This document shows, piece after piece, positions 23,902-33,163 of a stretch of DNA of 54,668 nucleotides. The stretch is from Proteiniborus sp. DW1 (GTDB lineage: Bacteria > Bacillota > Clostridia > Tissierellales > Proteiniboraceae). A program made the translations under genes and the position numbers. Location of the stretch: assembly GCF_900095305.1 (NCBI RefSeq), contig NZ_FMDO01000021.1, positions 1 to 54,668 of the forward strand, read 5' to 3'. The notes under the pieces were generated by a model, which made no database searches, had not been told where the DNA came from, and saw only the letters and a program-made list of their open reading frames with translations. Numbering within the stretch: the first letter of the stretch is position 1; each line of letters starts with the position of its first letter.

Positions 23902-25245
23902 ATGATAGGAAATAAACATATAAATTTTAACCCAGCCCAAGTGCTTTCATTTGGATTTGCAGGACTTATTATTGTTGGTGCAGGACTTCTTAGTTTGCCG
24001 CTAGCTTCTGTAGATGGAAATAGCATAGGTTTTATTGATGCTTTATTTACTTCAGCTTCAGCTGTCAGTGTTACAGGATTTGTAGTAGTTGAAACAGCCA
24101 CGCACTGGACATTATTTGGAAAAATCGTTATAATTATTTTGGTGCAGATAGGCGGCTTAGGAATTATGACAATGGCCACGCTAATAGCTTTGCTTCTTGG
24201 AAAAAAAATTACCTTAAAGGAAAGGATTCTATTACAAGAAGGTTTAAATCAATTTTCCTTAGAGGGAGTAGTAAAGCTTACAAGATATATAATCATATCT
24301 ACACTATCAATTGAAGCAATAGGAGCTGTTTTATTAGCAACAAGATTTATACCTATATATGGTATTAAAAAGGGTATATGTTTTTCAATATTTCACTCTA
24401 TTTCAGCTTTTTGTAATGCTGGAATTGATATTACAGGAAATAGTATTGTTCCTTTTGCTGATGACGTAATAATAAATTTAGTATTAGTTATTCTTATTAT
24501 TGCTGGAGGACTTGGCTATTCGGTATATATAGATTTAATAACCAATAAGAAAAATATTAAAAAATTCAGTTTACATACAAGGTTTGTGTTATTGTTTAAC
24601 ACAATTTTATTTGTTATTGGTTTTGCTTTTATATTTGTGATGGAATACAATAATCCTAAGACATTAGGTAATCTACCACTTGTTGAAAAGATAATTGCAT
24701 CCATTTTTCAAGCAGTAAGTCCAAGGAGTGCTGGATTTTATAGTATAGATATTAGTGGACTTACTTTACCTACTACTTTTCTTATAATCATGATGATGTT
24801 TATTGGAGGTTCTCCTGGCTCAACTGCAGGTGGTATTAAAACTACAACCTTTGGAGTTTTAATAATAACAATAGTATCTGTGCTTAAAGGAAAAACAGAT
24901 GTAGAGATATTCAAGAAAAGAATACCACATGAACTTATATATAGAGCATTAGCAGTGATTGGATTAGCTTTTTTTGTTGTGATATTAGTCACAATGATTC
25001 TAACCTTAACAGATGCAGAAAGCTCTTTTCTAGACATTTTATTTAAAGCTACTTCTACTTTTGCTACAGTAGGTCTACATAGAGGGGCTATACCTAGTTT
25101 ATCTTTTTTTGAGAAAATAGTTTTTATACTGACAATGTTTGCAGGAAGAGTGGGACCATTGACATTAGGATTTGCATTAGCTAGAAGACAAAGTAAGACT
25201 AAGGCTAATTTTAGATATCCAGAAGGAAAGATAATGATTGGATAG
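23902..25245 (+). CDS. TrkH/KtrB-type potassium transporter subunit
   Basis: About 447 residues; a polytopic K+-translocating subunit with four pore-like repeats: SASAVSVTGF, 'ISAFCNAGIDITGNS', AVSPRSAGF and STFATVGLHRG, each with the selectivity Gly. Also seen are SPGSTAGGIKTTT and the C-terminal FAGRVGPLTL. The gene for the cytosolic RCK partner follows after 12 bases, giving a KtrAB-type system for K+ uptake. The ATG at 23902 is preferred over the GTG at 23896 by spacing from TTAGGAG. Na+ coupling is inferred from Ktr homologues. Confidence 0.9.
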   Translation: MIGNKHINFNPAQVLSFGFAGLIIVGAGLLSLPLASVDGNSIGFIDALFTSASAVSVTGFVVVETATHWTLFGKIVIIILVQIGGLGIMTMATLIALLLGKKITLKERILLQEGLNQFSLEGVVKLTRYIIISTLSIEAIGAVLLATRFIPIYGIKKGICFSIFHSISAFCNAGIDITGNSIVPFADDVIINLVLVILIIAGGLGYSVYIDLITNKKNIKKFSLHTRFVLLFNTILFVIGFAFIFVMEYNNPKTLGNLPLVEKIIASIFQAVSPRSAGFYSIDISGLTLPTTFLIIMMMFIGGSPGSTAGGIKTTTFGVLIITIVSVLKGKTDVEIFKKRIPHELIYRALAVIGLAFFVVILVTMILTLTDAESSFLDILFKATSTFATVGLHRGAIPSLSFFEKIVFILTMFAGRVGPLTLGFALARRQSKTKANFRYPEGKIMIG

Positions 25246-25257
25246 GATGGTGGATAA

Positions 25258-25920
25258 ATGAAGCAATTCGTAGTCATCGGTTGCGGAAGATTTGGGACTA
25301 GTGTAGCTAAAACCTTATATAATCAAGGTCATGATGTACTAGCTATTGATAAGGATGAAGAAATTGTACAGGAAATTTCTGATTCTGTTACATATGCTGC
25401 ACAAGCAGACGTAGAAGATGAATATGCATTAAAGGCCTTAGGTATTAGAAACTTTGATGTAGCAGTCGTTAGCATAGGATCTGATATTCAAGCATCTATT
25501 ATGGCAACTCTTATAGTCAAAGAATTGGGTGTAAAGACTGTAGTGGCAAAGGCACAGAATGATGTTCATGCAAAGGTTTTATATAAAATAGGTGCAGATA
25601 AAGTAGTATTTCCAGAAAGGGATATGGGCGTAAGACTAGCTCATAACCTTGTTTCTTCTAGCGTAATCGATTATATCGAATTTGACCCGGATTATAGTAT
25701 AGTTGAAATAACTGCCACAAAGGAATGGGAATACAAAACACTTAACGAGCTTAAGCTTCCTTCAAAGTATGGTATAAATGTAATAGCAATAAAGAAAAAG
25801 GTAGGATTAAATATTTCGCCTAATGCAGACGAAGCTATTATGCCAGGTGATGTACTAATAGTAATAGGTAGCAACACAAACCTTGCAAATCTAGAAAAAA
25901 AAAGTGGATTGAGGTTATGA
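25258..25920 (+). CDS. ktrA: KtrA/TrkA-type RCK regulatory subunit
   Basis: A 220-residue cytosolic subunit with an N-terminal RCK nucleotide-binding domain: GCGRFGTSVAKTL (Rossmann GxGxxG), the acidic residue in LAIDKDEEI, then 'VSIGSDIQASIMATLIVKELG'. The C-terminal TrkA-C domain (about 135-220) has the final GDVLIVIGSNTNLANLEKK. It gates the partner membrane subunit in response to ATP/ADP or NAD(H). It is in an operon with the transporter gene, and its stop overlaps the ATG region of the next gene. Confidence 0.92.
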   Translation: MKQFVVIGCGRFGTSVAKTLYNQGHDVLAIDKDEEIVQEISDSVTYAAQADVEDEYALKALGIRNFDVAVVSIGSDIQASIMATLIVKELGVKTVVAKAQNDVHAKVLYKIGADKVVFPERDMGVRLAHNLVSSSVIDYIEFDPDYSIVEITATKEWEYKTLNELKLPSKYGINVIAIKKKVGLNISPNADEAIMPGDVLIVIGSNTNLANLEKKSGLRL

Positions 25921-25922
25921 AT

Positions 25923-26732
25923 ATGAATGAAATGATAACGAGTTCATCAAATATCATGATAAAAGAAATAAAGTCGCTTTATAGAAAAAAAGATAGATGG
26001 ACGAAAAAAAGTTTTTTTATAGAAGGAATAAGAGCAGTTGAGGAAAGTATTTTATCAAATGCTAAAATTTCTTATATAGTATATTCTGATATGCTTTTTC
26101 ACATAAAGGGTGGAGAAGAGCTATTAAAAAAAATTCAAAGTAGCAATTATAAGCTAAACTATATATCAGATAAATTATTTAAAGAAATATCAGATACAGA
26201 AAAACCACAGGGTATTTTAGCTGTAGTAGAATATGATTTAAAGACAATAGATAATATTCTAAAAGAAAAAGATAACTTTATAATTCTTTTAGATAGATTA
26301 CAAGACCCTGGAAACATGGGCACTATTATTAGAACAGCTGATGCCTTTGGTTCAAATGGTGTTATAGTAACTGAAGGCTGTGTTGATGTATTTAATCCTA
26401 AGACTATTCGTTCTACTATGGGCTCTATATTTCATATTCCTATTTTATATTATAAAAGTTCTAATGAGGCTATAAGGGACTTAAAGGACAAGGGTATAAG
26501 AGTAGTTACTACATCACTTGATGCTAAAGAATTCTGCTTCGATGTAGACTTTATAAGGGATTTTGCGCTAATAATAGGAAATGAAGCCTCTGGGGTATCA
26601 GAAGAAGTTATAGCTGATTCAGATTTGCTAATTAAGATACCTATGCCAGGCAATGCTGAATCTTTAAATGCTGCCATTGCCTCTTCCGTAATAATGTACG
26701 AGGCTTTGAGACAGAGACAGAGCAGAGATTAA
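25923..26732 (+). CDS. TrmH/SpoU-family RNA 2'-O-methyltransferase
   Basis: About 269 residues. The N-terminal substrate-binding domain (KKSFFIEGIRAVEESI) is followed by a SPOUT knot domain. Motif 1 is LDRLQDPGNMGTIIRTADAFG, motif 2 LIIGNEASGVSEEV, and motif 3 IKIPMPGNAESLNAAIASSV, all intact. It methylates a ribose in rRNA or tRNA; the site cannot be told (RlmB/TsnR-like). It overlaps or abuts ktrA. ATG 25923 has GAGG eight bases upstream and fits better than ATG 25917. This gene commonly precedes pheST in Firmicutes. Confidence 0.88.
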   Translation: MNEMITSSSNIMIKEIKSLYRKKDRWTKKSFFIEGIRAVEESILSNAKISYIVYSDMLFHIKGGEELLKKIQSSNYKLNYISDKLFKEISDTEKPQGILAVVEYDLKTIDNILKEKDNFIILLDRLQDPGNMGTIIRTADAFGSNGVIVTEGCVDVFNPKTIRSTMGSIFHIPILYYKSSNEAIRDLKDKGIRVVTTSLDAKEFCFDVDFIRDFALIIGNEASGVSEEVIADSDLLIKIPMPGNAESLNAAIASSVIMYEALRQRQSRD

Positions 26733-26769
26733 AAGTTTAAAAAATCAAAAAATTTAGTTTACATATTCC

Positions 26770-26798
26770 TTGTTTTTTGCTATACCTCGTGCTATAAT
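26770..26798 (+). promoter_or_regulatory. Promoter for yqzL and probably the pheST T-box transcript
   Basis: TTGTTT (26770-26775), 17-base spacer, TATAAT (26793-26798) with extended -10 TGC. The Arg T-box promoter at 39.9 kb has the same -35 and extended -10. I see no separate clear promoter between yqzL and the T-box. Confidence 0.7.
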
Positions 26799-26831
26799 CT
26801 TAGTAAATAGCTTAGAGAGGTGTTTTATACT

Positions 26832-26921
26832 ATGTTAAATGCAGAGTTTTTCTGGAAACTATTTGAGCTAACTGGTTCTATTAACGCCTATCTAGTTTAC
26901 AAAGCGCTTATGATGAACTAA
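26832..26921 (+). CDS. yqzL: YqzL-family microprotein (29 aa)
   Basis: A 29-residue open frame starting MLNAEFFWKLFELTG and ending SINAYLVYKALMMN, which I recognise as the short YqzL family of Firmicutes. GAGAGGTG lies upstream of the ATG at 26832. It is the only coding sequence between its promoter and the Phe T-box, so it may be translated from the T-box transcript and lie ahead of stem I. Function is unknown. Confidence 0.75.
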   Translation: MLNAEFFWKLFELTGSINAYLVYKALMMN

Positions 26922-26937
26922 TAAATTAATATCTAAA

Positions 26938-27171
26938 AGTGATGATAGAGAAAGTATGTATTTAAAAACTTTGAGAGAGGAAGTGTCGTAGGCTGAAAGC
27001 ACTTCTATGTTTGAAAATACAGAAGTTCACTCTTGAACTGCTAGGTTGAAATAGTAGTAGACTTATGCCGGTTTTTTTACCGTTAACATAATGAGTGATT
27101 TGATGAACAATCAAATTATTAGGGTGGTACCACGGAAAGCCTTCGTCCCTTTGTGACGGAGGCTTTATTTT
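26938..27171 (+). promoter_or_regulatory. T-box riboswitch, Phe specifier (UUC), for pheST
   Basis: Stem I carries AAAGTA on its 5' side and GAAG-TTC-A on its 3' side, with the specifier UUC (Phe) at 27026-27028. The T-box sequence AGGGTGGTACCACGG is at 27121-27135. It is followed by the terminator AAAGCCTTCGTC (27136-27147) with GACGGAGGCTTT (27155-27166) and a T-run. Uncharged tRNA-Phe would stabilise the antiterminator and switch on pheS-pheT. Confidence 0.93.
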
Positions 27172-27174
27172 TAT

Positions 27175-27256
27175 GACCTAATCCGATTTATGACCTAACC
27201 CGATTTTCCGAGTGTTCTGTCATCTGAGCGTTAGCGAAGAATCTCGCATTTTGTGA
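27175..27256 (+). repeat. Truncated repeat copies after the Phe T-box terminator
   Basis: Two consecutive starts of module A: GACCTAATCCGATTTAT (27175-27191) and GACCTAACCCGATTTTCC (27192-27209). A different stretch follows, CTGTCATCTGAGCG-TTAGCGAAGAATCTCGC, of the 'CTGAGCG..GCGAAG' kind seen as a common intergenic motif in many bacteria. It begins four bases after the terminator T-run. Confidence 0.7.
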
Positions 27257-27288
27257 GGATTTGATTGCATTAGAAGGAGGGAGTTTAA

Positions 27289-27564
27289 GTGGAATATATA
27301 GTTAGTTTCTTTGCCTTTTTTATTATCTATTTTGGTATAACCTATACATTTAGTGTTATAAAAGGGAAATTCAATATAAAAGAATCAGATAGCATCAAGC
27401 AAAAAGGGAAGACTAGAAATAAAAGCACTAGAAATTCTAGTAATTCAAGAAGCAATAGCATAATTCAGAAAGACAACAGCGAATTTCATAGAATTCTTAA
27501 GAATTCTTTAGTAATTAGCTTTGTTTATATAATTATTATATTAATATTAAGTTTCTTTAAATAG
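27289..27564 (+). CDS. Small two-span membrane protein, unknown
   Basis: 91 residues: a hydrophobic segment at 3-23 ([20 protein letters not shown]), a basic Ser/Asn/Lys-rich linker (about 30-65), and a second segment at 72-90 ([18 protein letters not shown]). The start is GTG at 27289 with AAGGAGGGAG upstream. It lies between the T-box and pheS (19 bases before the pheS start), so it should be co-regulated by tRNA-Phe charging. I do not recognise the family. Confidence 0.7.
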   Translation: MEYIVSFFAFFIIYFGITYTFSVIKGKFNIKESDSIKQKGKTRNKSTRNSSNSRSNSIIQKDNSEFHRILKNSLVISFVYIIIILILSFFK

Positions 27565-27583
27565 TTTGGAAGGAGCGATGAAA

Positions 27584-28606
27584 ATGAAGGAAATGCTAAG
27601 CAATATAAAAGAAAATGCACTAAATGAACTAAGTAAAATTGGCAAATTAGATGATTTAGAGCAAATAAGAGTCAAGTATCTAGGTAAAAAAGGAGAATTG
27701 ACTGGAGTACTTAGAGCAATGGGTGGGCTATCATCAGAAGAGAGACCTATCATAGGTCAATTAGCAAATAAAGTAAGGGGACTAATTGAAGGAGAAATTG
27801 AAAGGGCTAGAGAAAAATTTAAAGCAGAAGAAAAAAACAGAAGACTTCAAACTGAGACAATTGATATTTCAATGCCAGGAAAGAGCATAGAAAAAGGTCA
27901 TAGACATCCTCTAATAGGAGTAATGGAAGAGTTAGAAAATATCTTCATGAGCATGGGGTTCAGTATTGTCCAAGGTCCAGAGGTGGAAACAGTATACAAT
28001 AATTTCGATGCATTAAATTCCCCTGAAAACCATCCTTCAAGGGATCCATCAGATACATTCTATATTACCGATGATATATTGCTAAGGACTCATACTTCAC
28101 CAGTGCAGATAAGAGCTATGAAACAAACTAAGCCACCACTAAGAATTGTATCTGCTGGTAGAACATTTAGATTTGATGATGTAGATGATACACATTCTCC
28201 TATGTTCCATCAGTTAGAGGGATTAGTAGTAGATAAAAATATTACAATGGGAAATTTAAAGCATACAATAGACATGTTCATAAAAGAACTATTTGGAAGT
28301 GAGATGAAAACTAGATTTAGACCACATTACTTCCCATTTACAGAACCAAGTGCAGAAGTTGACGTATCATGCTTAAAATGTATGGGTAAAGGCTGTGCTT
28401 CATGTAATGGAACAGGTTGGAGTATGGAGCTTTTAGGCTGTGGAATGGTACATCCAAATGTTCTAAGAAATTGTGGCATAGACCCTGAGGTATATAGTGG
28501 TTTTGCATTTGGACTTGGTGTAGATAGAATTGCAATGGTTAAGTATGGAATAAACAATATAAGACTACTTTTTGAGAATGATATGAGATTTTTAAATCAA
28601 TTTTAA
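27584..28606 (+). CDS. pheS: Phenylalanyl-tRNA synthetase alpha subunit
   Basis: A 340-residue class II synthetase subunit. It has an N-terminal coiled-coil (~1-85) then the catalytic core: '[14 protein letters not shown]', motif 2 '[23 protein letters not shown]', a Cys-rich insert ([17 protein letters not shown]) and motif 3 '[16 protein letters not shown]'. ATG 27584 lies eight bases after AGGAG, better than ATG 27578. It forms an alpha2-beta2 enzyme with PheT, 19 bases downstream, under the Phe T-box. Confidence 0.96.
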   Translation: MKEMLSNIKENALNELSKIGKLDDLEQIRVKYLGKKGELTGVLRAMGGLSSEERPIIGQLANKVRGLIEGEIERAREKFKAEEKNRRLQTETIDISMPGKSIEKGHRHPLIGVMEELENIFMSMGFSIVQGPEVETVYNNFDALNSPENHPSRDPSDTFYITDDILLRTHTSPVQIRAMKQTKPPLRIVSAGRTFRFDDVDDTHSPMFHQLEGLVVDKNITMGNLKHTIDMFIKELFGSEMKTRFRPHYFPFTEPSAEVDVSCLKCMGKGCASCNGTGWSMELLGCGMVHPNVLRNCGIDPEVYSGFAFGLGVDRIAMVKYGINNIRLLFENDMRFLNQF

Positions 28607-28625
28607 GGAGAAGGAGGACTAAGAT

Positions 28626-31022
28626 ATGCTAGTACCTGTTAAATGGCTTAAAGAATATGTTGATATAGATGTAGATTCAAAAGAATTAGCTGACAAACTG
28701 ACTATGTCAGGGTCTCATGTTGATTCTATTGAGGCTGTAGATAAAGGAATCGAAAATGTAGTAGTAGGAAAGATTTTAGAAATAGCTCAGCATCCAGATG
28801 CAGATAAGCTAGTAATTACTCAAATAGATGTAGGAACTGAAGTGATTCAAATAGTGACTGGAGCAAATAATATTAAAGTAGGTGACTATATCCCAGTAGC
28901 ACTAATAGGGGCAAAGCTACCTGGTGGAGTAAAGATTAAGAAAGGGAAACTTAGAGGTGTAGAGTCAAACGGAATGCTATGTTCAGCTCAAGAGCTTGGC
29001 ATAAGTGAAAATGTAGTACCAAAGGAAAATAAAGACGGGATTTTTATATTAGATAAAGAATATACTCTAGGCCAAGATATAAAGGAAACCCTAGGACTTT
29101 ATGGAGAGGTTATTGACTTCGAAATAACTCCAAATCGTCCTGACTGCTTGAGTATTATAGGAATGGCTAGAGAAACAGCTGCTACACTAGGAAAACCAAT
29201 GAAGCATTTAGACATCAAAATCAATAATCAAGTAGACGATATTAAGGACTATTTTAATGGAATAATAGTGGAAGCTAAGGACTTATGCAATAGATACTAT
29301 GCAAAGGTAGTTAAAGACATAAAAATAGGTCAGTCACCAATGTGGATGCAAAGAAGGCTTATGGAAGCAGGGGTAAGACCTATAAACAACATAGTAGACA
29401 TTACAAACTATGTAATGCTAGAAATTGGTCAGCCATTACATGCTTTTGATCTAGATAAATTATCAGGTAAAAAGATAATTGTAAGAAGAGCATTAGAAGG
29501 AGAAAAGATTAAGACTCTTGATGGAGTAGAGAGAAGCCTAGATACTTCAATGCTAGTAATTGCAGATGATAGTAGACCTATGGCTATTGCTGGAGTAATG
29601 GGAGGAGAAGATAGCGAGGTTACAGATGACACTAAGACTATACTTATAGAATCTGCAAACTTCGATGGAAGAAGTGTAAGACTTACTTCACGTAAGGTTA
29701 GTTTGAGAACAGAAGCATCTGCAAAATATGAGAAAGACTTAGATCCTAATCTATCAGATATAGCTTGTAACCGTGTATGTCAGCTTATAGAAGAAATAGG
29801 TGCAGGTACTGTAGTAGCTGGACATATTGATATCTATGAAGGAAAAGCTGAAGAGAGAACTCTAGAACTTTCGCCAGAAAAGGCAAATAGATTACTGGGA
29901 ACAGACATTGAAGCCAGTGAAATGATAAAAATGTTAAATTCCCTTGAACTAAATTCCAAGCTTGAAAATGATAAAATAGTAGTTTCTGTACCATCTTTCA
30001 GAAGGGACTTAACTATAGAGGCAGACTTAATAGAAGAAGTAGGCAGAATCTATGGAATAGATAAGATTATACCACAGCCTTTAGTAGGGACTCTAACTAA
30101 AGCTGAGAAAACATTATTTAGACAGATAGAAGACAGAGCTAAAACTATATTAACAGGTGTTGGACTAAATGAAATTACCACATACTCTTTTATAAGTCCT
30201 AAGCAATATGACAAATTAAACATAGCTGAAGACAGTATGAAAAGAAAATATGTTGGAATAAGAAATCCATTAGGAGAAGATTTCAGCGTAATGAGGACTA
30301 CTCTTATTGGAAATATGCTAGAGGTTATGACAAGGAACTATAAATATGGAGTAGACAAGGCATGGGCATATGAAATAGGAAGTACATTCACACCTAAGGA
30401 GCTTCCAGTTAAGGAGCTACCATATGAGAACAGAACCCTTTCTATTGGAATGTATGGCAGTAGCGACTTCTATACACTAAAGGGAGTAGTAGAAATCTTA
30501 TTTGAAAAGCTAGGAATTAAAGACTATGAATACATTAGGGAGAAAAACGATCCGTCATTCCACCCAGGCAGAACAGCTACTATAACATTAGGGAACCATG
30601 TACTTGGAATATTAGGTGAAGTTCATCCTGATGTATTAGACAACTTTGGAATGAAAGAAAGAGTATACGTAGCAGAGCTTAACTTTGAACTAATAGTACT
30701 ACATTCTAATCTAGATAGGAAATACATTCCACTTCCAAAGTATCCATCAGTTACTAGAGATATAGCATTAGTAGTTGATGAAGGGATTATGGTAAAAGAA
30801 ATAGAAAAAATAATAATGGAAAACAGCAAAAAGCTAGTAGAAGCTATTAAGCTATTTGACGTATACAAAGGCGGACAGATAGAAAAAGGTAAGAAGAGTG
30901 TTGCTTATTCAATTACCTATAGATCCCATGAAAAGACACTAACAGACGAAGACGTAGCTAAAGTTCATGATAAAATAGTAGAGAAACTACAAGAAAATTT
31001 AAATGCAACATTAAGAAGCTAA
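28626..31022 (+). CDS. pheT: Phenylalanyl-tRNA synthetase beta subunit
   Basis: 798 residues of normal length: an N-terminal tRNA-binding OB domain (~40-150, with 'HPDADKLVITQIDVG'), the B3/B4 editing region, B5 (ELSPEKANRLLGTDI), the inactive synthetase core, and the C-terminal ferredoxin-fold anticodon-binding domain (PKYPSVTRDIALVVDEGI to the end). It edits Tyr mis-charged to tRNA-Phe. The ATG follows AAGGAGGAC. A strong terminator follows directly. Confidence 0.97.
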   Translation: MLVPVKWLKEYVDIDVDSKELADKLTMSGSHVDSIEAVDKGIENVVVGKILEIAQHPDADKLVITQIDVGTEVIQIVTGANNIKVGDYIPVALIGAKLPGGVKIKKGKLRGVESNGMLCSAQELGISENVVPKENKDGIFILDKEYTLGQDIKETLGLYGEVIDFEITPNRPDCLSIIGMARETAATLGKPMKHLDIKINNQVDDIKDYFNGIIVEAKDLCNRYYAKVVKDIKIGQSPMWMQRRLMEAGVRPINNIVDITNYVMLEIGQPLHAFDLDKLSGKKIIVRRALEGEKIKTLDGVERSLDTSMLVIADDSRPMAIAGVMGGEDSEVTDDTKTILIESANFDGRSVRLTSRKVSLRTEASAKYEKDLDPNLSDIACNRVCQLIEEIGAGTVVAGHIDIYEGKAEERTLELSPEKANRLLGTDIEASEMIKMLNSLELNSKLENDKIVVSVPSFRRDLTIEADLIEEVGRIYGIDKIIPQPLVGTLTKAEKTLFRQIEDRAKTILTGVGLNEITTYSFISPKQYDKLNIAEDSMKRKYVGIRNPLGEDFSVMRTTLIGNMLEVMTRNYKYGVDKAWAYEIGSTFTPKELPVKELPYENRTLSIGMYGSSDFYTLKGVVEILFEKLGIKDYEYIREKNDPSFHPGRTATITLGNHVLGILGEVHPDVLDNFGMKERVYVAELNFELIVLHSNLDRKYIPLPKYPSVTRDIALVVDEGIMVKEIEKIIMENSKKLVEAIKLFDVYKGGQIEKGKKSVAYSITYRSHEKTLTDEDVAKVHDKIVEKLQENLNATLRS

Positions 31023-31023
31023 T

Positions 31024-31049
31024 AAAAAGAGCAGGCAACTGCTCTTTTT
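31024..31049 (+). terminator. Intrinsic terminator of pheST
   Basis: AAAAAGAGCAG (31024-31034) pairs with CTGCTCTTTTT (31039-31049). A repeat copy starts two bases later. Confidence 0.92.
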
Positions 31050-31051
31050 AT

Positions 31052-31164
31052 GACCTAACCCGATTTCCCGAATGTTTTTTTGGGAAATCGATGGTAGGTC
31101 AATCAGAGTGAGCACCAAATCTATTGAGGGAAGCCAAGTAAATAAATTTGTGTTGTGAGACTGC
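31052..31164 (+). repeat. Dispersed intergenic repeat, complete copy 3 (A+B)
   Basis: Module A (31052-31100): GACCTA/TAGGTC ends with CGATTTCCC (31061-31069) paired to GGGAAATCG (31082-31090). Module B (31115-31164): CAAATCTATTGAGGGAAGCC, then AAATAAATTTGTGTTGTGAGACTGC. The stretch 31165-31271 shows no further structure. Confidence 0.85.
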
Positions 31165-31271
31165 TCTATGCAAATAATTGAATTTTCAAAATAATAAAAA
31201 AATAGAGGAAAAAAGATATCTATAGAGAATTAATATTTAAGAATAAAAAATTATATTTAAGGGGGGCTTTT

Positions 31272-32909
31272 ATGAATAGGAAAAAGCTGTTTAAGCTATT
31301 GTTAGTTTTGGTAGTATTATCAATGGTGTTAGTATTACCTGTTTTTGCAGAGGATGCCACTGGGGAAGTTTACCAAAGTAGCTTATATGCCACGTTCTGG
31401 TCTCTGGTTCCACCAATTATAGCAATTGTGCTAGCTCTTATTACAAAGGAAGTATACAGTTCACTCTTCATAGGTATAGTCAGTGGAGCTTTATTGTATG
31501 CAAATTTCAATCCACTTAAAGCCTTTGATGCAATGTTTACTGAAGGATTTATACCTTCTCTAGCAGATGGTTGGAATGTTGGTATATTGATTTTCTTAGT
31601 TACTTTGGGAGCTATAGTAAGCCTTATTAATAAGGCAGGCGGATCTGCAGCCTATGGGAAATGGGCAAGTCAAAAAATCCGCACAAGAAAGGGAGCCATC
31701 CTTTCCACTTTCGGACTTGGTATACTCATATTTGTGGATGACTATTTTAACTGTCTGACTGTTGGAAACATTATGAGGCCTATTACAGATAAGCATAAAA
31801 TTTCTCGTGCAAAATTAGCCTATATTGTAGACTCTACGGCTGCGCCTATATGTATGATAGCTCCTATATCTTCTTGGGCTGCTGCAGTTACTGGTATTGT
31901 TGAAGGTTATGATGGATTAGAACTTTTTATTCGTGCAATTCCTTATAATCTTTATTCACTTTTGACTCTAGCAATGATAATCATAATTACTTTATTGGGA
32001 ATTGAATATGGTCCAATGAAAAAGCATGAAGAAAATGCTATTTTAAAAGGTGACCTCTATACAACACCAGATCGTCCATTTGAAGGTCAAGATGTAGAAA
32101 TGCATGCTGGAAAAGGAAAGGTTATAGATCTTGTTCTTCCTGTACTTATACTAATATTTTTCTGCATATTTGGCATGGTCTATACTGGTGGCATTCTAGA
32201 AGGTGCAAATATTGTCGATGCTTTTGCTAACTCTGATGCTTCTGTAGGATTGTCACTAGGCTCTTCCTTTGCACTTATTCTTATTATGATATATTTTATG
32301 GCTCGTAAAGTGCTTAGCTTCAGTGAATGCATGGAATGCTTCCCAGCAGGATTTAAGGCTATGGTTCCTGCTATCCTTATCCTTACTTTTGCATGGACAT
32401 TGAGTGGAATGACCAGTTTACTTGGTTCAAAAGAATATGTTAGTGGGATTTTTGCAGGTAGTGCAGCAGGGCTTAAGATATTCCTGCCAGCCATAGTGTT
32501 CCTTATAGCTATTGGAATGTCCTTCTCAACTGGAACATCATGGGGAACCTTTGGTATCCTGCTACCAATAGTGGTTGCAGTAGGGTTAGAGCCTGAGCTT
32601 TTGGTAATATCAGTCTCTGCTTGTCTTGCTGGTGCTGTTTGTGGTGACCATTGCTCACCTATTTCAGATACAACTATTATGTCTTCTACTGGAGCTATGT
32701 GCAACCATATTAATCACGTCTCAACTCAGCTTCCTTATGCATTAACAGTTGCAGTAGTGTCCTTTGTAGGCTATATCATAGCAGGTCTAATACAATCAGC
32801 TTGGATTGTGCTTCCTATATCTATTGCAATGATGCTTGGTACACTTTATGTAATTAAGATACTTACATCAAAAAAATCAGACTTAAATAGAACTCAAAAT
32901 CCAGTATAA
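31272..32909 (+). CDS. NhaC-family Na+/H+ antiporter
   Basis: 545 residues with an N-terminal hydrophobic, signal-like segment ending LPVFAED, then about twelve membrane segments. NhaC-family signatures include 'GIVSGALLYANFNP', IFVDDYFNCLTVGNIMRP (a charged pair within a membrane helix), DSTAAPICMIAPISSWAA, 'FSTGTSWGTFGILLPI' and CGDHCSPISDTTIMSS. It probably exchanges Na+ for H+, although close relatives may move amino acids or organic anions. It has GGGGGG before the ATG. It is monocistronic. Confidence 0.88.
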   Translation: MNRKKLFKLLLVLVVLSMVLVLPVFAEDATGEVYQSSLYATFWSLVPPIIAIVLALITKEVYSSLFIGIVSGALLYANFNPLKAFDAMFTEGFIPSLADGWNVGILIFLVTLGAIVSLINKAGGSAAYGKWASQKIRTRKGAILSTFGLGILIFVDDYFNCLTVGNIMRPITDKHKISRAKLAYIVDSTAAPICMIAPISSWAAAVTGIVEGYDGLELFIRAIPYNLYSLLTLAMIIIITLLGIEYGPMKKHEENAILKGDLYTTPDRPFEGQDVEMHAGKGKVIDLVLPVLILIFFCIFGMVYTGGILEGANIVDAFANSDASVGLSLGSSFALILIMIYFMARKVLSFSECMECFPAGFKAMVPAILILTFAWTLSGMTSLLGSKEYVSGIFAGSAAGLKIFLPAIVFLIAIGMSFSTGTSWGTFGILLPIVVAVGLEPELLVISVSACLAGAVCGDHCSPISDTTIMSSTGAMCNHINHVSTQLPYALTVAVVSFVGYIIAGLIQSAWIVLPISIAMMLGTLYVIKILTSKKSDLNRTQNPV

Positions 32910-32963
32910 AAAATATTATTTAAAATCACTATTTCATGATATAAAGATATAATTTTAAAAATT

Positions 32964-32993
32964 ATGGGTTGCTGAAATATTTCAGCAACCCAT
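32964..32993 (+). terminator. Palindromic terminator after the antiporter gene
   Basis: ATGGGTTGCTGAAATA (32964-32979) faces TTTCAGCAACCCAT (32980-32993), an almost seamless palindrome followed by TTAAATTTT. Confidence 0.75.
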
Positions 32994-33163
32994 TTAAATT
33001 TTACAAATCATTGGCTAAAACAACTACAGAGTTATATGTATTTTAATGTATCATACTATTTAAACTATTTTTAAATAATTTAATTACTTTTTATTTAAAT
33101 AGAAGGAATTTACATAAATAAAAAGAATAATATAGTAAGATGCTTTAAAAGGAGAGGTTTGCT

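Noticed and set aside
24738-25277. 179-codon minus-strand frame
   Set aside because: It is the mirror of the KtrB-type gene, whose pore motifs are unmistakable; long antisense frames are expected over membrane-protein genes.
32180-32704. 174-codon minus-strand frame
   Set aside because: Antisense to the NhaC-type antiporter, with no ribosome site and no domain.
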